From contig NC_063264.1 in the NCBI RefSeq assembly GCF_019578655.1, positions 18,836,429 to 18,900,428 on the forward strand: a stretch of DNA of 64,000 nucleotides. Direction: 5' to 3'. This document shows positions 1-11,497 of this stretch, one piece after another. Under the pieces are notes generated by a model. It saw only the letters and a list, made by a program, of their open reading frames with translations, had not been told where the DNA came from and did not search any database. Numbering within the stretch: the stretch's first letter is position 1; each line of letters begins with the position of its first letter. The translations under genes were made by a program, and so were the position numbers. This DNA is from Ricinus communis (taxonomy: Eukaryota; Streptophyta; Magnoliopsida; Malpighiales; Euphorbiaceae).

Positions 1-755
1 CTACTCATGCTAACGAGTAACACAAAATGAGGAACAAATACAGAAAAGAAAATTGGAAACATGTAACCCTTCTTCTTTAAGTCAGTTGAATAGTCCTAAA
101 TCTCCAAATCTAAATAATGAACCTCAAATTGTCTCTTGAATGCCTCGAAATCCACTCTTGATCTACAACGTGATGCTTAAACCACTGAAATATGTCCTTC
201 AATATGTAAAATGGTCTCCTAAAGTCGAATGTCGAAGTCTAAAAGGGGTAGCTCGCTCGTATATATGAGATTTAAAGTCAGAAAACTGAACCCTCAAAAA
301 AGAAATCGATTTTGCCTATATAAATGTCCCATGATGGCCATGGTCAAGCCCATGCTGGTCAGCACCAGCGGAGTCCAGGCCGTGCTGGACCTTTGAGTCC
401 CGAAAATCCTCCTCTGCTCCCTCACCAGTGCTGAACCACCACGGGCCGTAATAGAGACCGCAGTGCCCTTAGAAACAGTGCCGAAGGGCCACCTTTGAGA
501 CTCAAAGTTCGATGGTTCAGCACGACCAGAGTCCAGGCTGTGCTCAACCTTGAAATGCTAGTTTTTGTTCAATTATGATGGATTCTGGTACGTATTCACA
601 CGTATCGCCCTCAAATACTGGTATTGTCCATTAATGATCATCTAAAACATGAAAGGAACTAAAACACAGGTGATTCTGGCATAAAATAAGATAACTATGC
701 ACGACAATGGAAGTAATTGGGCATATAAACATGTGTAACACAATGCATATCAATA
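1..755 (-). repeat. Retroelement-derived repeat arm, inverted copy of 6440-7205
   Basis: Read on the minus strand, this stretch matches 6440-7205 almost collinearly. Shared landmarks are the AGCACGGGCTTGAC-type words near 330-370, the ACAGCCTGGACTCTGGTCGTGCTGA-like segment near 510-545, and the CACCTGTGTTTTAGTTCC segment near 660-680. It holds no intact gene. The sequence type is the untranslated part of a large Ty3/gypsy element; continuation of the partner copy (7200-7790) resembles the leader of such elements. The copy is cut by the left window edge and ends at the minisatellite on the right. Confidence 0.75.
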
Positions 756-764
756 GCCCTTTTA

Positions 765-1425
765 CAGGGTTCTTTTCTAATACTCATAAATATAGCCCTC
801 TTTCGGCGTTTTCTTTTCACATATATACACATATACCCATCTTACTAAATTATTTTCATGTACTTACAAATATTCCCCTCTTACCGGGTTGTTTTCTCAT
901 TTTTAAGAAATATACCCCTCCTACGGGGTTCTATTCTAATATTCATAAATATACCTCTCTTTCAGGATTCTTTTTGCATACTAAACGATATACACCTCAT
1001 ACTGGGTTATTTTCTAATAGTGAAAAATGTACCCATCTTATGGTGCAGTTCTCTCATATTCACAAATACACCCCCTCTTATTCGGGTGATTTCACAACCT
1101 CAAAAATATATCCTTACGAGTTTTTTCTCGTATTTACAAATATACCTCTTTTATGGGGTTATTCTCTGATACTCATAAATATATCCCTCTTACGGGGTTG
1201 TTTTCGTATAGTAAAAGATATAACCCTCTTACGAGTTATTTTCACATAGTAAGAAATATAACTCTCTTACTATGTTATTCTCTCATACTAAAAAATATAT
1301 CCCTCTTACAATGTTGATTTCTAATAATCAGTTTTATACCCCCTCTTATGGGGTTGTTTTCTCACACTGGTATATGTATGCCCCCTTACAAGGTTATTTT
1401 CTCATACTCGTACATAATAGTAAAA
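765..1425 (+). repeat. Minisatellite, about 40-bp period, about 16 diverged units
   Basis: Units follow the pattern TACGGGGTTnTTTTCTCATACTCATAAATATACCCCTCT, 39-41 bp each, repeated head to tail with substitutions and small indels. Because 40 is not a multiple of three, the apparent long reading frame across it (707-1249) is only a by-product of the repeat and shows shifting repeats rather than a protein repeat. The array starts exactly where homology to the 6440-7205 arm stops. Confidence 0.85.
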
Positions 1426-1489
1426 AAATTCTGATCAGTTCAATTCGGTTATAAAAACTTTCGGTTATTTCGGTTGGTTCTTTAAAAAT

Positions 1490-2385
1490 ACCTATATTGC
1501 CCATCTAACTCTTTAGATCCACAATACTTAAAAACCACACCTTATTGTTAAAAAGAATATTAAAGATCCAAATATCTCTCATATATGCCTCAAATATAAT
1601 GAGATGTATTAAGCTCATTTGTAAGAATGATCTTTTTGGAACTTTCCAAAAGTCATGCTTTCCTTTTAGAAATGAAATGAATCTATCTTTTGAGTTTATT
1701 CTATGTGATTTAAAATCGACATCTAGAATAACCATAAAGTCTAGTACATAATATGACATATAAACATAATAAAATATTATGCTTTCGCATAAATCATTTT
1801 ATTAATAACCTCTTTCTCAATGAGTGTTTATAGCATATATATTTGGAAAAAGAAATATCATGAAACATCGCCAAGAATCTTTCATGTTGAATGTTTTAAC
1901 ATATATGTCTATGTATTCGAAGTTTAGAACATTCGTGCACTTTAAAGCATCTATCTCTATAGATCTCAATCCTAGAAAGTAAACTATATGTTCTAACTTA
2001 TTATGGATTTATAAGTCTCGGTAGACTCGTGATAAAGGATTTGCCACTTTCCTTTCATCTATATGTCCACAACATATAGTATTAGGAAACATTAATATAC
2101 TCCCACTAATCCTTTCATATACACTTGTTTATTCTATTTAGATTAATATTTATAATTACATTACTAATTAACCCTTTAATTAAGTATATAACTTATTAAG
2201 TTTTCTTTGCTCAACCTTGGGCAAAGATTTCCATATTTAGTTTTTTCTCAAGGACTCACTTGCACCTTAATAGATCTTATCCATTTAGATGGGTCCATCA
2301 CAGTCCTCACTTGGTTAAACAATATGGTATCCACATAGAATCTTATAATTTGATGCTAAATATAAGAATTAATGTCAAACATTTG
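1490..2385 (-). pseudogene. Ty1/copia pol fragment (RT/RNase H region), decayed
   Basis: On the minus strand the segment is collinear with the + strand of 39385-40290. Landmarks are the TCAATCCTAGAAAGT word near 1966, the AGATCCACAATACTTA word near 1513, and the GGTCCATCACAGTCCTCACTTGG word near 2290. The minus-strand frame 1505-1759 has the spacing of a copia RNase H (a DFKSH-RINSKDRFISF stretch aligned to the usual DFxSdxDDSKSTSGxxF block), but the catalytic region is broken. Many stops elsewhere. It lies head-to-head with the plus-strand copia fragment that starts near 2386. Confidence 0.6.
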
Positions 2386-4665
2386 TACTTTCAAAATAAA
2401 AAAGATCATGAAAGAAATTTTAGAATGTTTTGTTTGAAACTTATTATGATAAAAATGGAATTTTACATGATATTTCATCTTCTATAATACCTCAACAAAA
2501 TGGTGTTGTAGAGAGGAAAATAAGACTTGTGTTGAGATGACCAAAACTATGCTTAATGAGTATGATTTACTTACATATCTTTAGGCGAAGGCCATCAACA
2601 CTTTTTCTGACATAATTAATGGAGTTTTCAAAAGACCAATTTTGAATAAAACTTCTTATGAGCTATGGCATGGAAGAAGCTTAACTCATATCTTAGAGTA
2701 TTTGGATGCAAATGTTATATTCTAAACACAAGGATAATCTTGAGAAATTCTCATCCAAAAAGGATGAAGGTATCTTTCTTGGTTATTCCTCCTCTAGCAA
2801 AGCTTCTAAGGGTTCAACAAAAGGTCCATGATTGTTGAAGAGTCTATGAATATTATGTTTGATGAGTCTAATACACTTGATCTTAGGAAAGGTTCTTTTG
2901 ATCATTTTGTAGGTGATATTGAGAAGTTTGACCTTAATAAAGTAGAAACTAAGTTGAAGGAAATTCTCAAGACCAACCTTAATATAGTGAGCCCTCTCCA
3001 TCACCTCAAGAAGAAGCTTTTCAAGAACTTTCAAAGGAATGGAGGGAACCCAAAGGGCATCCCAAGGAGTTGATCATAGGTGATCTTTCAAAGGGTCTAA
3101 GTTTTATATCTCAATTTAAGCACTTAAATAATATTATTGGTTTTGTTTCTCAAATTAAGCCAAGAACTATTAATGAGGCTTTTATTGATGAATGTTAGGT
3201 GACTACTATGTTAGAGGAACTCAACCAATTTGAGAAAACTAAAGTTTAGAAACTTGTTGCTAGACTAAAAGACCATCCAATTATTAGTTGTAAATGGGTA
3301 TATAGAACAAATTAGATAAGTAAGGTTCCATTACTAGGAATAAAGCCCGATTAGTTGCCAAAGGCTATAACCAAGAGATATGCATTGATTCTGATGAAAT
3401 CTTTGCACCTGTAGAAATATTAGAAGCAATTAGAATGTTATTAGCTTTTGCATGCCATATGAATTTCAAACTATTACAGATGGATGTTCAAAGTACACTC
3501 TTGAATGGCTTTATTGATGAAGAGGTGTATGTTGAACAACTCTTGGTTTTGAACATCATAAGTTTCCAAATCATGTTCTCAAATTGACTAAAGCCTTATA
3601 TGGTTTAAAATAAGATCCTAAAGCTTGATATGAAAGGGTTAGTACATTTCTTTAATAAAATGGCTTTTTAAAAGGGAAGGTTGATACAACTCCTTTTTGT
3701 GGAAACTCACAAGCATGATATATTAATTATTTAAATTTATGTTGATGACGTTATAGTTGGTGCTACTAACAAATCCTTGTGGGAAGAATTTTCCAAGTGC
3801 ATGACTAGGAAATTTGAAATGAGCATAATGGGAGAGCTCAAGTTCTTAATAGGATATCAAATTAAATAATGCAAGGACGACATCTTCATTAACCAATCCA
3901 AGTACACCAAAGAGCTTCTCAAGAAGTTTAGAATGGAAGGATGCAAGATAGCTAAGACACCAATAAGCACATTAACAAAATTGGATAAGAATGAAAAGAG
4001 TAAGCCAATTGATGAAAAGAAGTATAGAGGTACAGTTAGATCTTTATTTTATTTTACGGCTTCTAGACCTGATATTATGTATAGTGTTTTGTTTGTGTAC
4101 AAATTTTCAATATAACACTAGAGAATCATATTTCCATGTCGTTAACAGAATCTTGAAATATTTGAATGACACATTACATTTAGTATCCTAAGAATACATG
4201 TTTTGACATAATTAGCTTTTTCAATGCTGATTATGTAAGTAGTCTTTTAGATAGAAAGAGCACTTCTGAAACTTGCCATTTCCTAGGTGAATGTTTAGTA
4301 TCTTGGTTTAGTAAAAAGCAAGTCTTGGTTGCCTTGTCCACCATTGAAACAGAATATGTGACGATGGGTTATTGTTGTGCTTAAATTCTTTGGATAAAGT
4401 AACAACTCAAGGATTATGGCCAATTGCTTAGTCACATTCTAATTAAGTGTGATATCTCTAGTGTAATAAACTTGTCTAAGAACCTCATTCAACACTCTAA
4501 AAGTAAGCATATAGATATTAGGCATCATTTCTTGAGAGATAATGTGCAAAATGGTGATATAATATTAGAATTTTTCAACACTAATAACTAAATTGCCAAT
4601 TTGTCCATAAAGCCCTTAAATGAAGATAGATTAAACTTCATTAAAAGGTAACTTAGTATGATAGG
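2386..4665 (+). pseudogene. Ty1/copia pol remnant: integrase end, reverse transcriptase, RNase H
   Basis: Conceptual translation in three shifting frames gives the end of the integrase core (PQQNGVVERK near 2490-2520), then the copia linker, then reverse transcriptase landmarks: CKWVYR near 3292, MDVQSTLLNG near 3481, and an intact YVDD catalytic box at 3738-3749. RNase H follows (RKST-ET near 4254 and an ALSTIETEY motif near 4336), ending with the KHIDIRHHFLRD block near 4507-4545. Dozens of stops and frameshifts make it non-functional. No gag or protease is present upstream; the fragment is cut at 2386 by the junction with the opposite-strand copia piece. The downstream tail and the LTR at 8301 fit a SIRE/Maximus-type copia lineage. 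Confidence 0.8.
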
Positions 4666-5384
4666 TGGAGACTCTTTTGATTCATCAGCATGTTCACATG
4701 AATTGATGTGCATACTTGATTGAATGTTTGTGAACATTGTAGTGCATTGATCTTATGATTATGAATAATAAAAATTTTACTCATTATTAATATAAATGGC
4801 TCTTAAGTATCCTTGAGTCATTTTTATATCAATGTGTGATCATAAAAGTTGTGCCATGAGTCTCATGAAAAGTTTTAAACAAAAATCTCATGTTTTTCAT
4901 TTTTGACTCGTAAATCGCGAGCGTAATCTCTGCATCGTGAATGCAATATATACTTGATTTCTAAAATTGAATTTTAGGCAAAATCGCCAGCGCAATGTGT
5001 GTCTCACGAACGTGAAAATTAGATTTCTGACCGTTAATCAATATCTAAGTCTTTCGCGAATGCAATGCACAATCTCGCGAGCGTGATTTCAAAAGTTTAT
5101 GACCATCATACACATTTTACAAAAATCATGGATACGATCATCATATCACGATCACAACTGTCATTAAAACTACATTTTTGAAAATTTTTACATATTTTTG
5201 AAAATTAAATCTTAATGATTTCTAATCGTTTTGCTATATTTTTCTAGCTATAAAAACCCTTAAAAAGTTGTTCTTTGTCATTTTTTATCATTCTGAAGCA
5301 TTATATTCATCAAGCTTTCATCTTTATACTTTTATCTTCTTTCTATACTTTTAATTTCTTTTTCTCTTCTTTTCAAATTAAATT
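4666..5384. other. Retroelement spacer with TCGCGA-rich words, no gene
   Basis: Non-coding stretch between the copia pol remnant and the next broken frame. From 4910 to 5095 it carries several scattered words such as ATCGCGAGCG, TCGCCAGCGCAA, TCACGAACGTGA and TCTCGCGAGCGTGA in otherwise AT-rich DNA. The same style of words recurs at 8445-8820 inside the LTR downstream. The rest is AT-rich leader-like sequence with pyrimidine runs (5310-5375) before the ATG at 5385. Confidence 0.5.
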
Positions 5385-6505
5385 ATGTGGCACCAAAGTC
5401 CAAGATTACAAAAAGAAATAACTCAAGAGAGTTCATAAGATGAAATAGCACAAATAGTTGAAAGGATGAAATGTGTGAGTGAGGAAGAAAGAAAGAGATA
5501 CCAAATTATTGCTTCTAAGAAAGTGGTTGCTTATAAAGTACCATCCAGGTATTCCCTTAGGCAATTAGAGATTGAGAAAGAGGTAATGTAAGGAATCAAG
5601 GCTCTTAATTAGGAAAAGTTTGTCTTCCCAAATGAGAATGGGTTTATAGAATTAAGCAAAGAGTTCTTATGCTCTTTTGATGTTAAAAAGAAGTTGAGTG
5701 ACCTATTAGGCCATTGTGGCATTACATTCAACCTCTTTTGGAAGCAATTTAGCCTTATTAGGGATCAAGTGGAGGAAGCTCTTAGTTTTCATATGGATGG
5801 GTACTTCCGTATTATGGATATGGAAAGCTCCTTTACCTAATTTTAGACATCCATCTCTACTAAAATCGGGTTTGATCCAAAAACTTCCTTAGCCAAAAAC
5901 ATCAAATCTCTTCATCTATGGTTTCTTCATTAGATAATTACTTTCACCATTAATTCTAGAGGTGATGATAATGAGAGGTTAGCTAAAAGAGACATCTTCT
6001 TTCTTTATGGGATGGTAAATCACAAGAAACTCAAACCTCATAATTTCTCATTGACCATTTCACTTCTCTTGGCAACAAGTCCAAAAGACTTATTCTCCTC
6101 CCTTCTCACATCGCTCTTATTGCAAAATATTGCAATGTTTTTCCTTCAAACCTCAAATAAATCCCTTTAAACAAACTTGCCTATAACTCTAACCTTCTTG
6201 ACCTTGATTACCTACTTCACTCTAGAACCGTCATTCTCACTCAAGAAACCACTTATGAGTATATTGTTGGGGAGTATGAGGGTCCTAGAAGATCTTTCAA
6301 AAGATCAAGGGCAGTGTCCCCTCCACATGAGAAAGGAGTAGAGGCAAGGGTGCAACCTCCAGCCCCTAGGAATTATAGTGAAGATTTTGGAGAAAAAGAG
6401 CTTATATTTATGAAAAGGCATGAGAAAAGAATGGATAGACATATAGATGATATGCATTGTATTACACATGTTTATATGCTCAATTACTTCCATTTTTATG
6501 CATAG
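5385..6505 (+). pseudogene. Broken retroelement accessory ORF (env-like or Athila ORF1-like)
   Basis: From the ATG at 5385 a roughly 370-codon coding-like region runs to about 6505, but it is interrupted by stops (the first after 17 codons) and at least one frameshift before 6314. Charged N-terminal part, then a region with the feel of the plant retroelement accessory proteins that follow pol in SIRE-type copia elements or sit beside gag in Athila elements. The last open piece (6314-6505) is basic and ends with a FMKRHEKRMDRHIDDMH segment. The frame runs into the repeat arm at 6440. No transmembrane anchor could be confirmed; the family assignment is inference from position and style. Confidence 0.4.
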
Positions 6506-7205
6506 TTATCTTGTTTTATGTCAGAATCACCTGTGTTTTGGTTCCTTTCATGTTTCAGGTGATCATCAATGGACATTATTAGTATTTGAGGGAGATGCGT
6601 GCGAATACAGACCAGAATCCATCAAAATTAAGCAAAGGCTAGCATTTCAAGGTTGAGCACAGCTTGGACTCTAGTCGTGCTGAACCATCGACATTTGACC
6701 CTCAAAAGTGACCTTTTGGCACGGTTTCCGGGGCCACCACGGTCTCCATCACGGCCCGTGGTGGCTCAGTACCGGCGAGGGCACGGTCGGGGAGAATAAC
6801 TATTTTTCGGGACTAGAAGGTCCAACATGGCCTGAACTCCGCCCGTGCTGACCAGCACGGGCTTGACCACAGCCATGTTGGGACAATTATATAGGCAAAA
6901 TCGATTTATTTTGCTAGGGTTCGATTTTTTGACTTTAGATCTCACATACACGCGCGAGCCACCCCTTTCAGACTTCAATATTCGACTTTGGGAGACTATT
7001 TTGCATATTGAAGGAGAGATTCCAGTGGTTCAAGCATCACATTGAAGATCAAGAGTGGATTTGGAGGCATTCAAGAGGCAAATTGAGGTTCATTATTCAG
7101 ATTTGGAGATTTAGGATTGTTCATCTAACTTGAAGAAGAAGGGTGTACATGTTTTCAACTTTCTTTTCTGTATTTGTTCCTTACTTTGTGTTATTTGTTA
7201 GCATG
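6440..7205 (+). repeat. Repeat arm, inverted partner of 1-755
   Basis: Plus-strand copy of the sequence that lies inverted at 1-755, so 756-6439 is bracketed by two inverted arms of about 0.75 kb. It holds a GC-richer block (6660-6890) in which words such as GCACGG, GTGCTGA and CACGGTC recur. No convincing gene. Confidence 0.75.
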
Positions 7206-7800
7206 AGTAGCTAGAATTGTTGAACCCATTAGGGTTCCATTGTTTGTTGGAAATTTGAATAGCAAGTACTGGTTAATGATCACTTAAAGATAAGGGTAAT
7301 TAACTAGCCGGATTAAGAATTAACAACTCTTAATAGCAATGGATTAATCTTAAGGCTAACCTAAATTCAATCGTTAGAAAGAGATTCCATCATTTAGGTT
7401 CTTAGGTTTAGGAATTTGATGTTCTTGAGAGGGAAATTGAATTCAATTTAGAACCCGCTTATAGGTAATCACAATTGGAAGTCAATCTAATCTCTACCTT
7501 CACTAAAATCCAACTAGCTTAGGTCCCATTGGGTTTAATTTCTTCCTTTGATTGTTTCATTAAATATTTGCAGATTGTTTGATATTTAGCTAATCACTTA
7601 GCTTGTATCTAGTCATAGAATAGTAACTTCATCAATTTTGTTAAGGTTGGATAACATAAGATGCTGGAGTAGTTCTAGGATCACCCTTTCCCGAGAATAC
7701 GACCTTGATACTCGCCATTAATGCTAATCTGTATCGACAGGTTCAATACCTTAGATTGTAGCTACATAAATAGGATATTTGGTTAGGAGCATTATTTTGA
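7206..7800 (+). repeat. Ty3/gypsy leader-like repeat, direct copy at 62190-62720
   Basis: The segment from AATAGCAAG-ACTGGTTAAT (near 7258) to the CCTTAGATTGTAGCTA block (near 7750) recurs in the same orientation at 62205-62705. Both copies carry TTTCCCGAGAA-TACGACCTTGATACTCGCCATTA, the kind of motif found near the LTR/leader junction of large plant Ty3/gypsy elements. It is contiguous with the 6440-7205 arm, so both probably belong to one element type. Confidence 0.7.
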
Positions 7801-8300
7801 GGGAGGGCTAGCAATTTTCCATGATAATGTCGCATGGCCGAGTATTTTGCAGAATTTTCAACAGAAGATAATCCAATAGATATTTTAATTCTTAATTAAT
7901 GAAATGTGTTATTTCTTTTTCTTTTTGTTATGCATTTCTTACTTTGTTTATCCTCTCTTAGTCTTACTTGCTTCTTATCTTTTTGCTTTTGACAAAAAGG
8001 GAAAGATTAAAGAGCTTTAAGAAGTTAAATAAAAAAGAGAGACATTAAAATTAAAATCAATTCTATTAAATTAAAGTTTTAAATTTTTTTAAATGAAAGG
8101 GGGAGTTATACAATTATAAGAGAAACATGTGTTAAAATGAAATCAGCTTACCTTAGAGAGGAGGAAAAACTTCAAAAGATAAACGAGAGAGAAAAATCAC
8201 CTTAAAAACTAAAAGGGAGTTCTCCTATCTTATTTCATTTTATTTTACTATTTCTCTCTCAAATCTAATTTTAATTATCAAAATAAAAAACAAGGGCGAT
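7801..8300 (+). other. Retroelement 3' untranslated region with purine-rich tracts
   Basis: AT-rich and non-coding. Contains GACAAAAAGGGAAAG (near 7990), AAATGAAAGGGGGAG (near 8092) and ACAAGGGCGA directly before 8301. Such G-rich purine tracts precede the 3' LTR of SIRE/Maximus copia elements, and the last one abuts a TGTTAG start, so it is the best polypurine-tract candidate. Confidence 0.45.
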
Positions 8301-9300
8301 TGTTAGCCTAAGTCATCTTATGACTAAAGTCACCCTTAATTTTGACCTTGACAATTAAATTGAATGTTTCTAACCTTAGCTTTTAAGTGCCTTCTATAGA
8401 AGAATCATGCATTTTATAGAAAGGTTAAAGTTCAAATCTATCTCTTAAATCGCGACCACTATTAGCCTATCGCGATCGTAACTTTCATATTCAATTGACT
8501 ATTGAAGTTGAAGGAAATCTCGCTACCGCGAGCAAGAAGTAGCGCCTACGAAAAATGGAAAATAGAGACAGTAGGTATCGCGCCCAACATCGGGGCCATG
8601 ACCAAGCTCGCTACCTCATAAGCCTTACCTCCATTAGATCGCAATTGCGCTAATGACCTCGCAACCACGACATTCATATCCATTTAAAAGACCACTAACG
8701 GTTATTTCTGATACAGCGAATCACAGAGTGACATGTCGATTATAGCCATTTCTAGTTTAAGAATCACGACCAAGTAGTCTCGACTATAAAAAGTCAGTTG
8801 CGACCGTGACTGTGCTCTGATAGTGCATTTCATGCACTATCTAGAGCTAGAAACAATGAAAGGCCTATGAACTATATTGTAATGTCTCTTGGGCTTTAAG
8901 AGGATATAAGTACCCTCTCCAAAAGATATTTATGATTTATCAACAACCTCCAATTGTGCCTTATTCATTGCTGATTTATTTTACACATTTCTTATTAAAC
9001 TTTGTATATAATTAATCTTTATTATTGTAAGAGCTTGTATGCTCTTGTGAGGATTTGAGTGTTAACACTCGAAATTGGATTTCAAGAGTTAGCCTAGGTA
9101 AAACTCTTATAAGGTCTATGTGTGAGCTTTTGAAAACACAAGTGTAAAGGCTTGGTAGCCCTGAACACTAAGTTAGGAGTAAGCTTGTGAAAATTCTATT
9201 GTATTTTTGTAAGTGTACACTGAAATACCCAATTGGAGTGGATGTAGGATAGTTAATATCAAACCACTGTAAATCGTATGTATCTATCTCTTTTCTTTTA
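8301..9300 (+). mobile_element. Ty1/copia-type LTR (right end not fixed)
   Basis: Begins TGTTAGCCTAAGTC immediately after a purine-rich tract. It contains a TATA-like GATATAAGTACC at about 8903-8914 and a downstream stretch (9020-9270) typical of the transcribed end of SIRE-type LTRs. No second copy lies in the window, so the right boundary, somewhere between 9300 and 9510, is a guess. Likely the 3' LTR of the element whose pol remnant lies at 2386-4665. Confidence 0.5.
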
Positions 9301-10220
9301 TTTTTTCCCCTCTATTCATCCAAATTTATTCTCACATTCACCAATTCAATCATTCTTCTTAATTAATAAAGGCAAACACAAATAATTTTTGAATCAAAAT
9401 TTTTCAAAATATAATGGACAAAATATCTGCACATAATAAAATAAATTAAGAATTAGTTATAATATTTTTGTATAACTTCTAATTTTTTCACACCTATCAG
9501 ACAACATTGATGGAAATTTTAATTTCCTCAGTATATATTAAAATCATATCTATACATTGTTATTTTTTTTATTTGATTAAGTTTGTGAATAAAGAATAAT
9601 TACTACAATCTTTTTTTCTCTTTATCTTGAGTTTTTTTTTTTAAATTTTCAACAAATTCTTTTTCTTCGAATGAATCTTGTGATATATTTATAGTTGATT
9701 TTTTATATATATATAGAGTAGTCCTTTTTTTTTTTAAAGAAATAAAAGAGAAAAGTTATTGTTATCATAGTCATATATAATTATTAAATAAAAATATGTA
9801 GTTGATAGAACTGTTATAAATAGAAAGAGTACGATTGAGCTGTTATAATAAATATTTTAAAAATTAATGAATGAATAAGGCTTGACCATTAATTTTTTTT
9901 GAAGATTGAAAAAAGAAAGAAAATGTTGCAATCGATTGTTATGAAAAATTAGATAAAAATAAATTATGATAATTGTTATTTTAAGAAAAAGTTGTTGAAA
10001 TTAGTAGTTATTGATTTAAACGTATTCTTATGAATTTTTTTATCTATATAAGCATAACGTTGCAAGATGAATAAGGAAAAGATGAGTATTTATGTAAACA
10101 ACTCTAATTCGGAGGCTGAAATCATTATTCGAAAAGGAAAAGAAGAAATTAGTCACATTGGCGGTGAAGAAATCTACGTCCTCTTCCTGTTACATAAGCA
10201 TTTCCACCTGAAATAAAATC
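9301..10220. other. AT-rich intergenic region upstream of the host gene
   Basis: No coding sequence seen. Long A/T runs and homopolymers (9620-9740) alternate with degenerate sequence. It separates the retroelement block from the host gene promoter. Confidence 0.5.
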
Positions 10221-10232
10221 TATATTTTATAT
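10221..10232 (+). promoter_or_regulatory. Candidate TATA box of the host gene
   Basis: TATATTTTATAT lies about 700 bp before the start codon and just before a C/T-rich leader (10300-10430) of the kind common at plant transcription starts. Position and composition are the only support; no transcript data. Confidence 0.35.
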
Positions 10233-10259
10233 CAACACAGCCACAGGTAATTCATCAAC

Positions 10260-10936
10260 GTGGCGGCACCTTAATCTATGTGCGCATTGCGCACCTCCTC
10301 TACCTTCAAACATTCATTCAACCGTCTTATCAGAAAAAAAAAAAAAAATTCAAACCCTACTTTCTCTCTTTCTCTCTCAAACCAAAATCGCAACCCAAAG
10401 AATCCACAATTGCATCTAAGCTTCTATATTTTTTTTTTTTGTGTTTGTATTTTCTTTCACAAATTATAAAAAAAGCTTAATCTTCAGTACTCTTCTCGTT
10501 TCAAAATCGATCCCTAAATTATTCACTGGAAACAAAACCCTAATAACACCCTTTATATTTTTTCTTCAATTCAAAAAATCAAGTTTCTCTTCCGTTTGGA
10601 AACAGCTCTTCATTTTGCAGTTTACTTAAACTGATTTTGTAATACTAAGTTTCTGACTCAGTTTTTTTTTCTCTTTAAATTTTTACTATTTTGAAAAGAA
10701 TTAGTTCGTTTAAGTTTGGTTTTATCTTTCCTAAAATAAACAAGAGCCGCCTTTTACATTACTTAAAAAACAAAAATCTCTTTTTACAATCAGTTTCGCA
10801 GGTTACCACTATCAGTACACATTAAACTTATCATCAGCTCAAAACCCATTAGCATCTTTGTCTTTATTACCAAAGAAACCAAAACAAATTGTAAATCTTT
10901 CGAAGAATCACATGAATTGGTAAACTGTGAGTGGAA
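10260..10936 (+). other. Probable 5' untranslated leader of the host gene
   Basis: Pyrimidine-rich with CTCTCTTTCTCTCTC-type runs (10365-10378) and poly-T tracts. It may contain a leader intron: a TTCGCAG|GTTACC acceptor-like site lies near 10795-10801, but the donor is not determinable. An in-frame TGA at 10928-10930 shows that the coding region does not extend further upstream than the ATG at 10937. Confidence 0.4.
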
Positions 10937-11497
10937 ATGTCAGTGGAAAGGTCGTTTGAAGCATGGGAGGAGGTACAGAGGCAAGGGCAGGACCTCGCGG
11001 ACAGGTTGGCTCAGGGTTTTTCTGGTCTAATCCAATCTCACATGACTAACCCACAAGTAGTATTTCCATGGCCAAACCATCAAAAATCGAAGCTTTTCGA
11101 TCTGGAATTCCCTGCATACAATTTTAGCAAAAGGGATTTTGGAGTGCTAGCTGATAGTAATGGGATAAATGGGATTTTTGATATTGGAAATAGGATTGGA
11201 CAAGCCGGGGCTGATTTTGGGGCTTGTTTGAATGGGTTGATGCAACAGTTTTTTAGGAGATTGCCAGTGCCCTTTAGGCAAGAGGAGAGTGTTAGAATGG
11301 AGGTGGTGATGATGGACAGTAAAAGGAATGATGCATGTGTGAGTTTGGAGGGGGAGTTTGGTTTGGTCAGTGAGAGGTTGAGGGAATTTGGATTTGTGGA
11401 TAATGGTGATGCTGGTATTGGTAGGGTGGAGGGTTCCTCAGACGAAGAAAATGGTGGTTTTAATTTGAAGTCTGTGGGGCATCTTGGTAAACCACAG
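10937..11497 (+). CDS. Exon 1 of the 475-aa protein (residues 1-187)
   Basis: Starts at ATG 10937 and ends at CCACAG|GTACTC, phase 0. G-rich and clearly less AT-rich than its surroundings. Encodes the helical N-terminus, then a KLFDLEFPAY segment, and an acidic stretch with SSDEENGG before GHLGKPQ at the junction. Confidence 0.9.

Noticed and set aside
707..1249. 180-codon open frame in the 40-bp repeat
   Set aside because: The unit length is not a multiple of three, so the protein reads three rotating phases of the same DNA repeat; no start context or domain. It is a shadow of the minisatellite.
765..1425. Possible CRISPR-like array
   Set aside because: Units are contiguous and diverged with no unique spacers, in plant nuclear DNA; it is an ordinary minisatellite.
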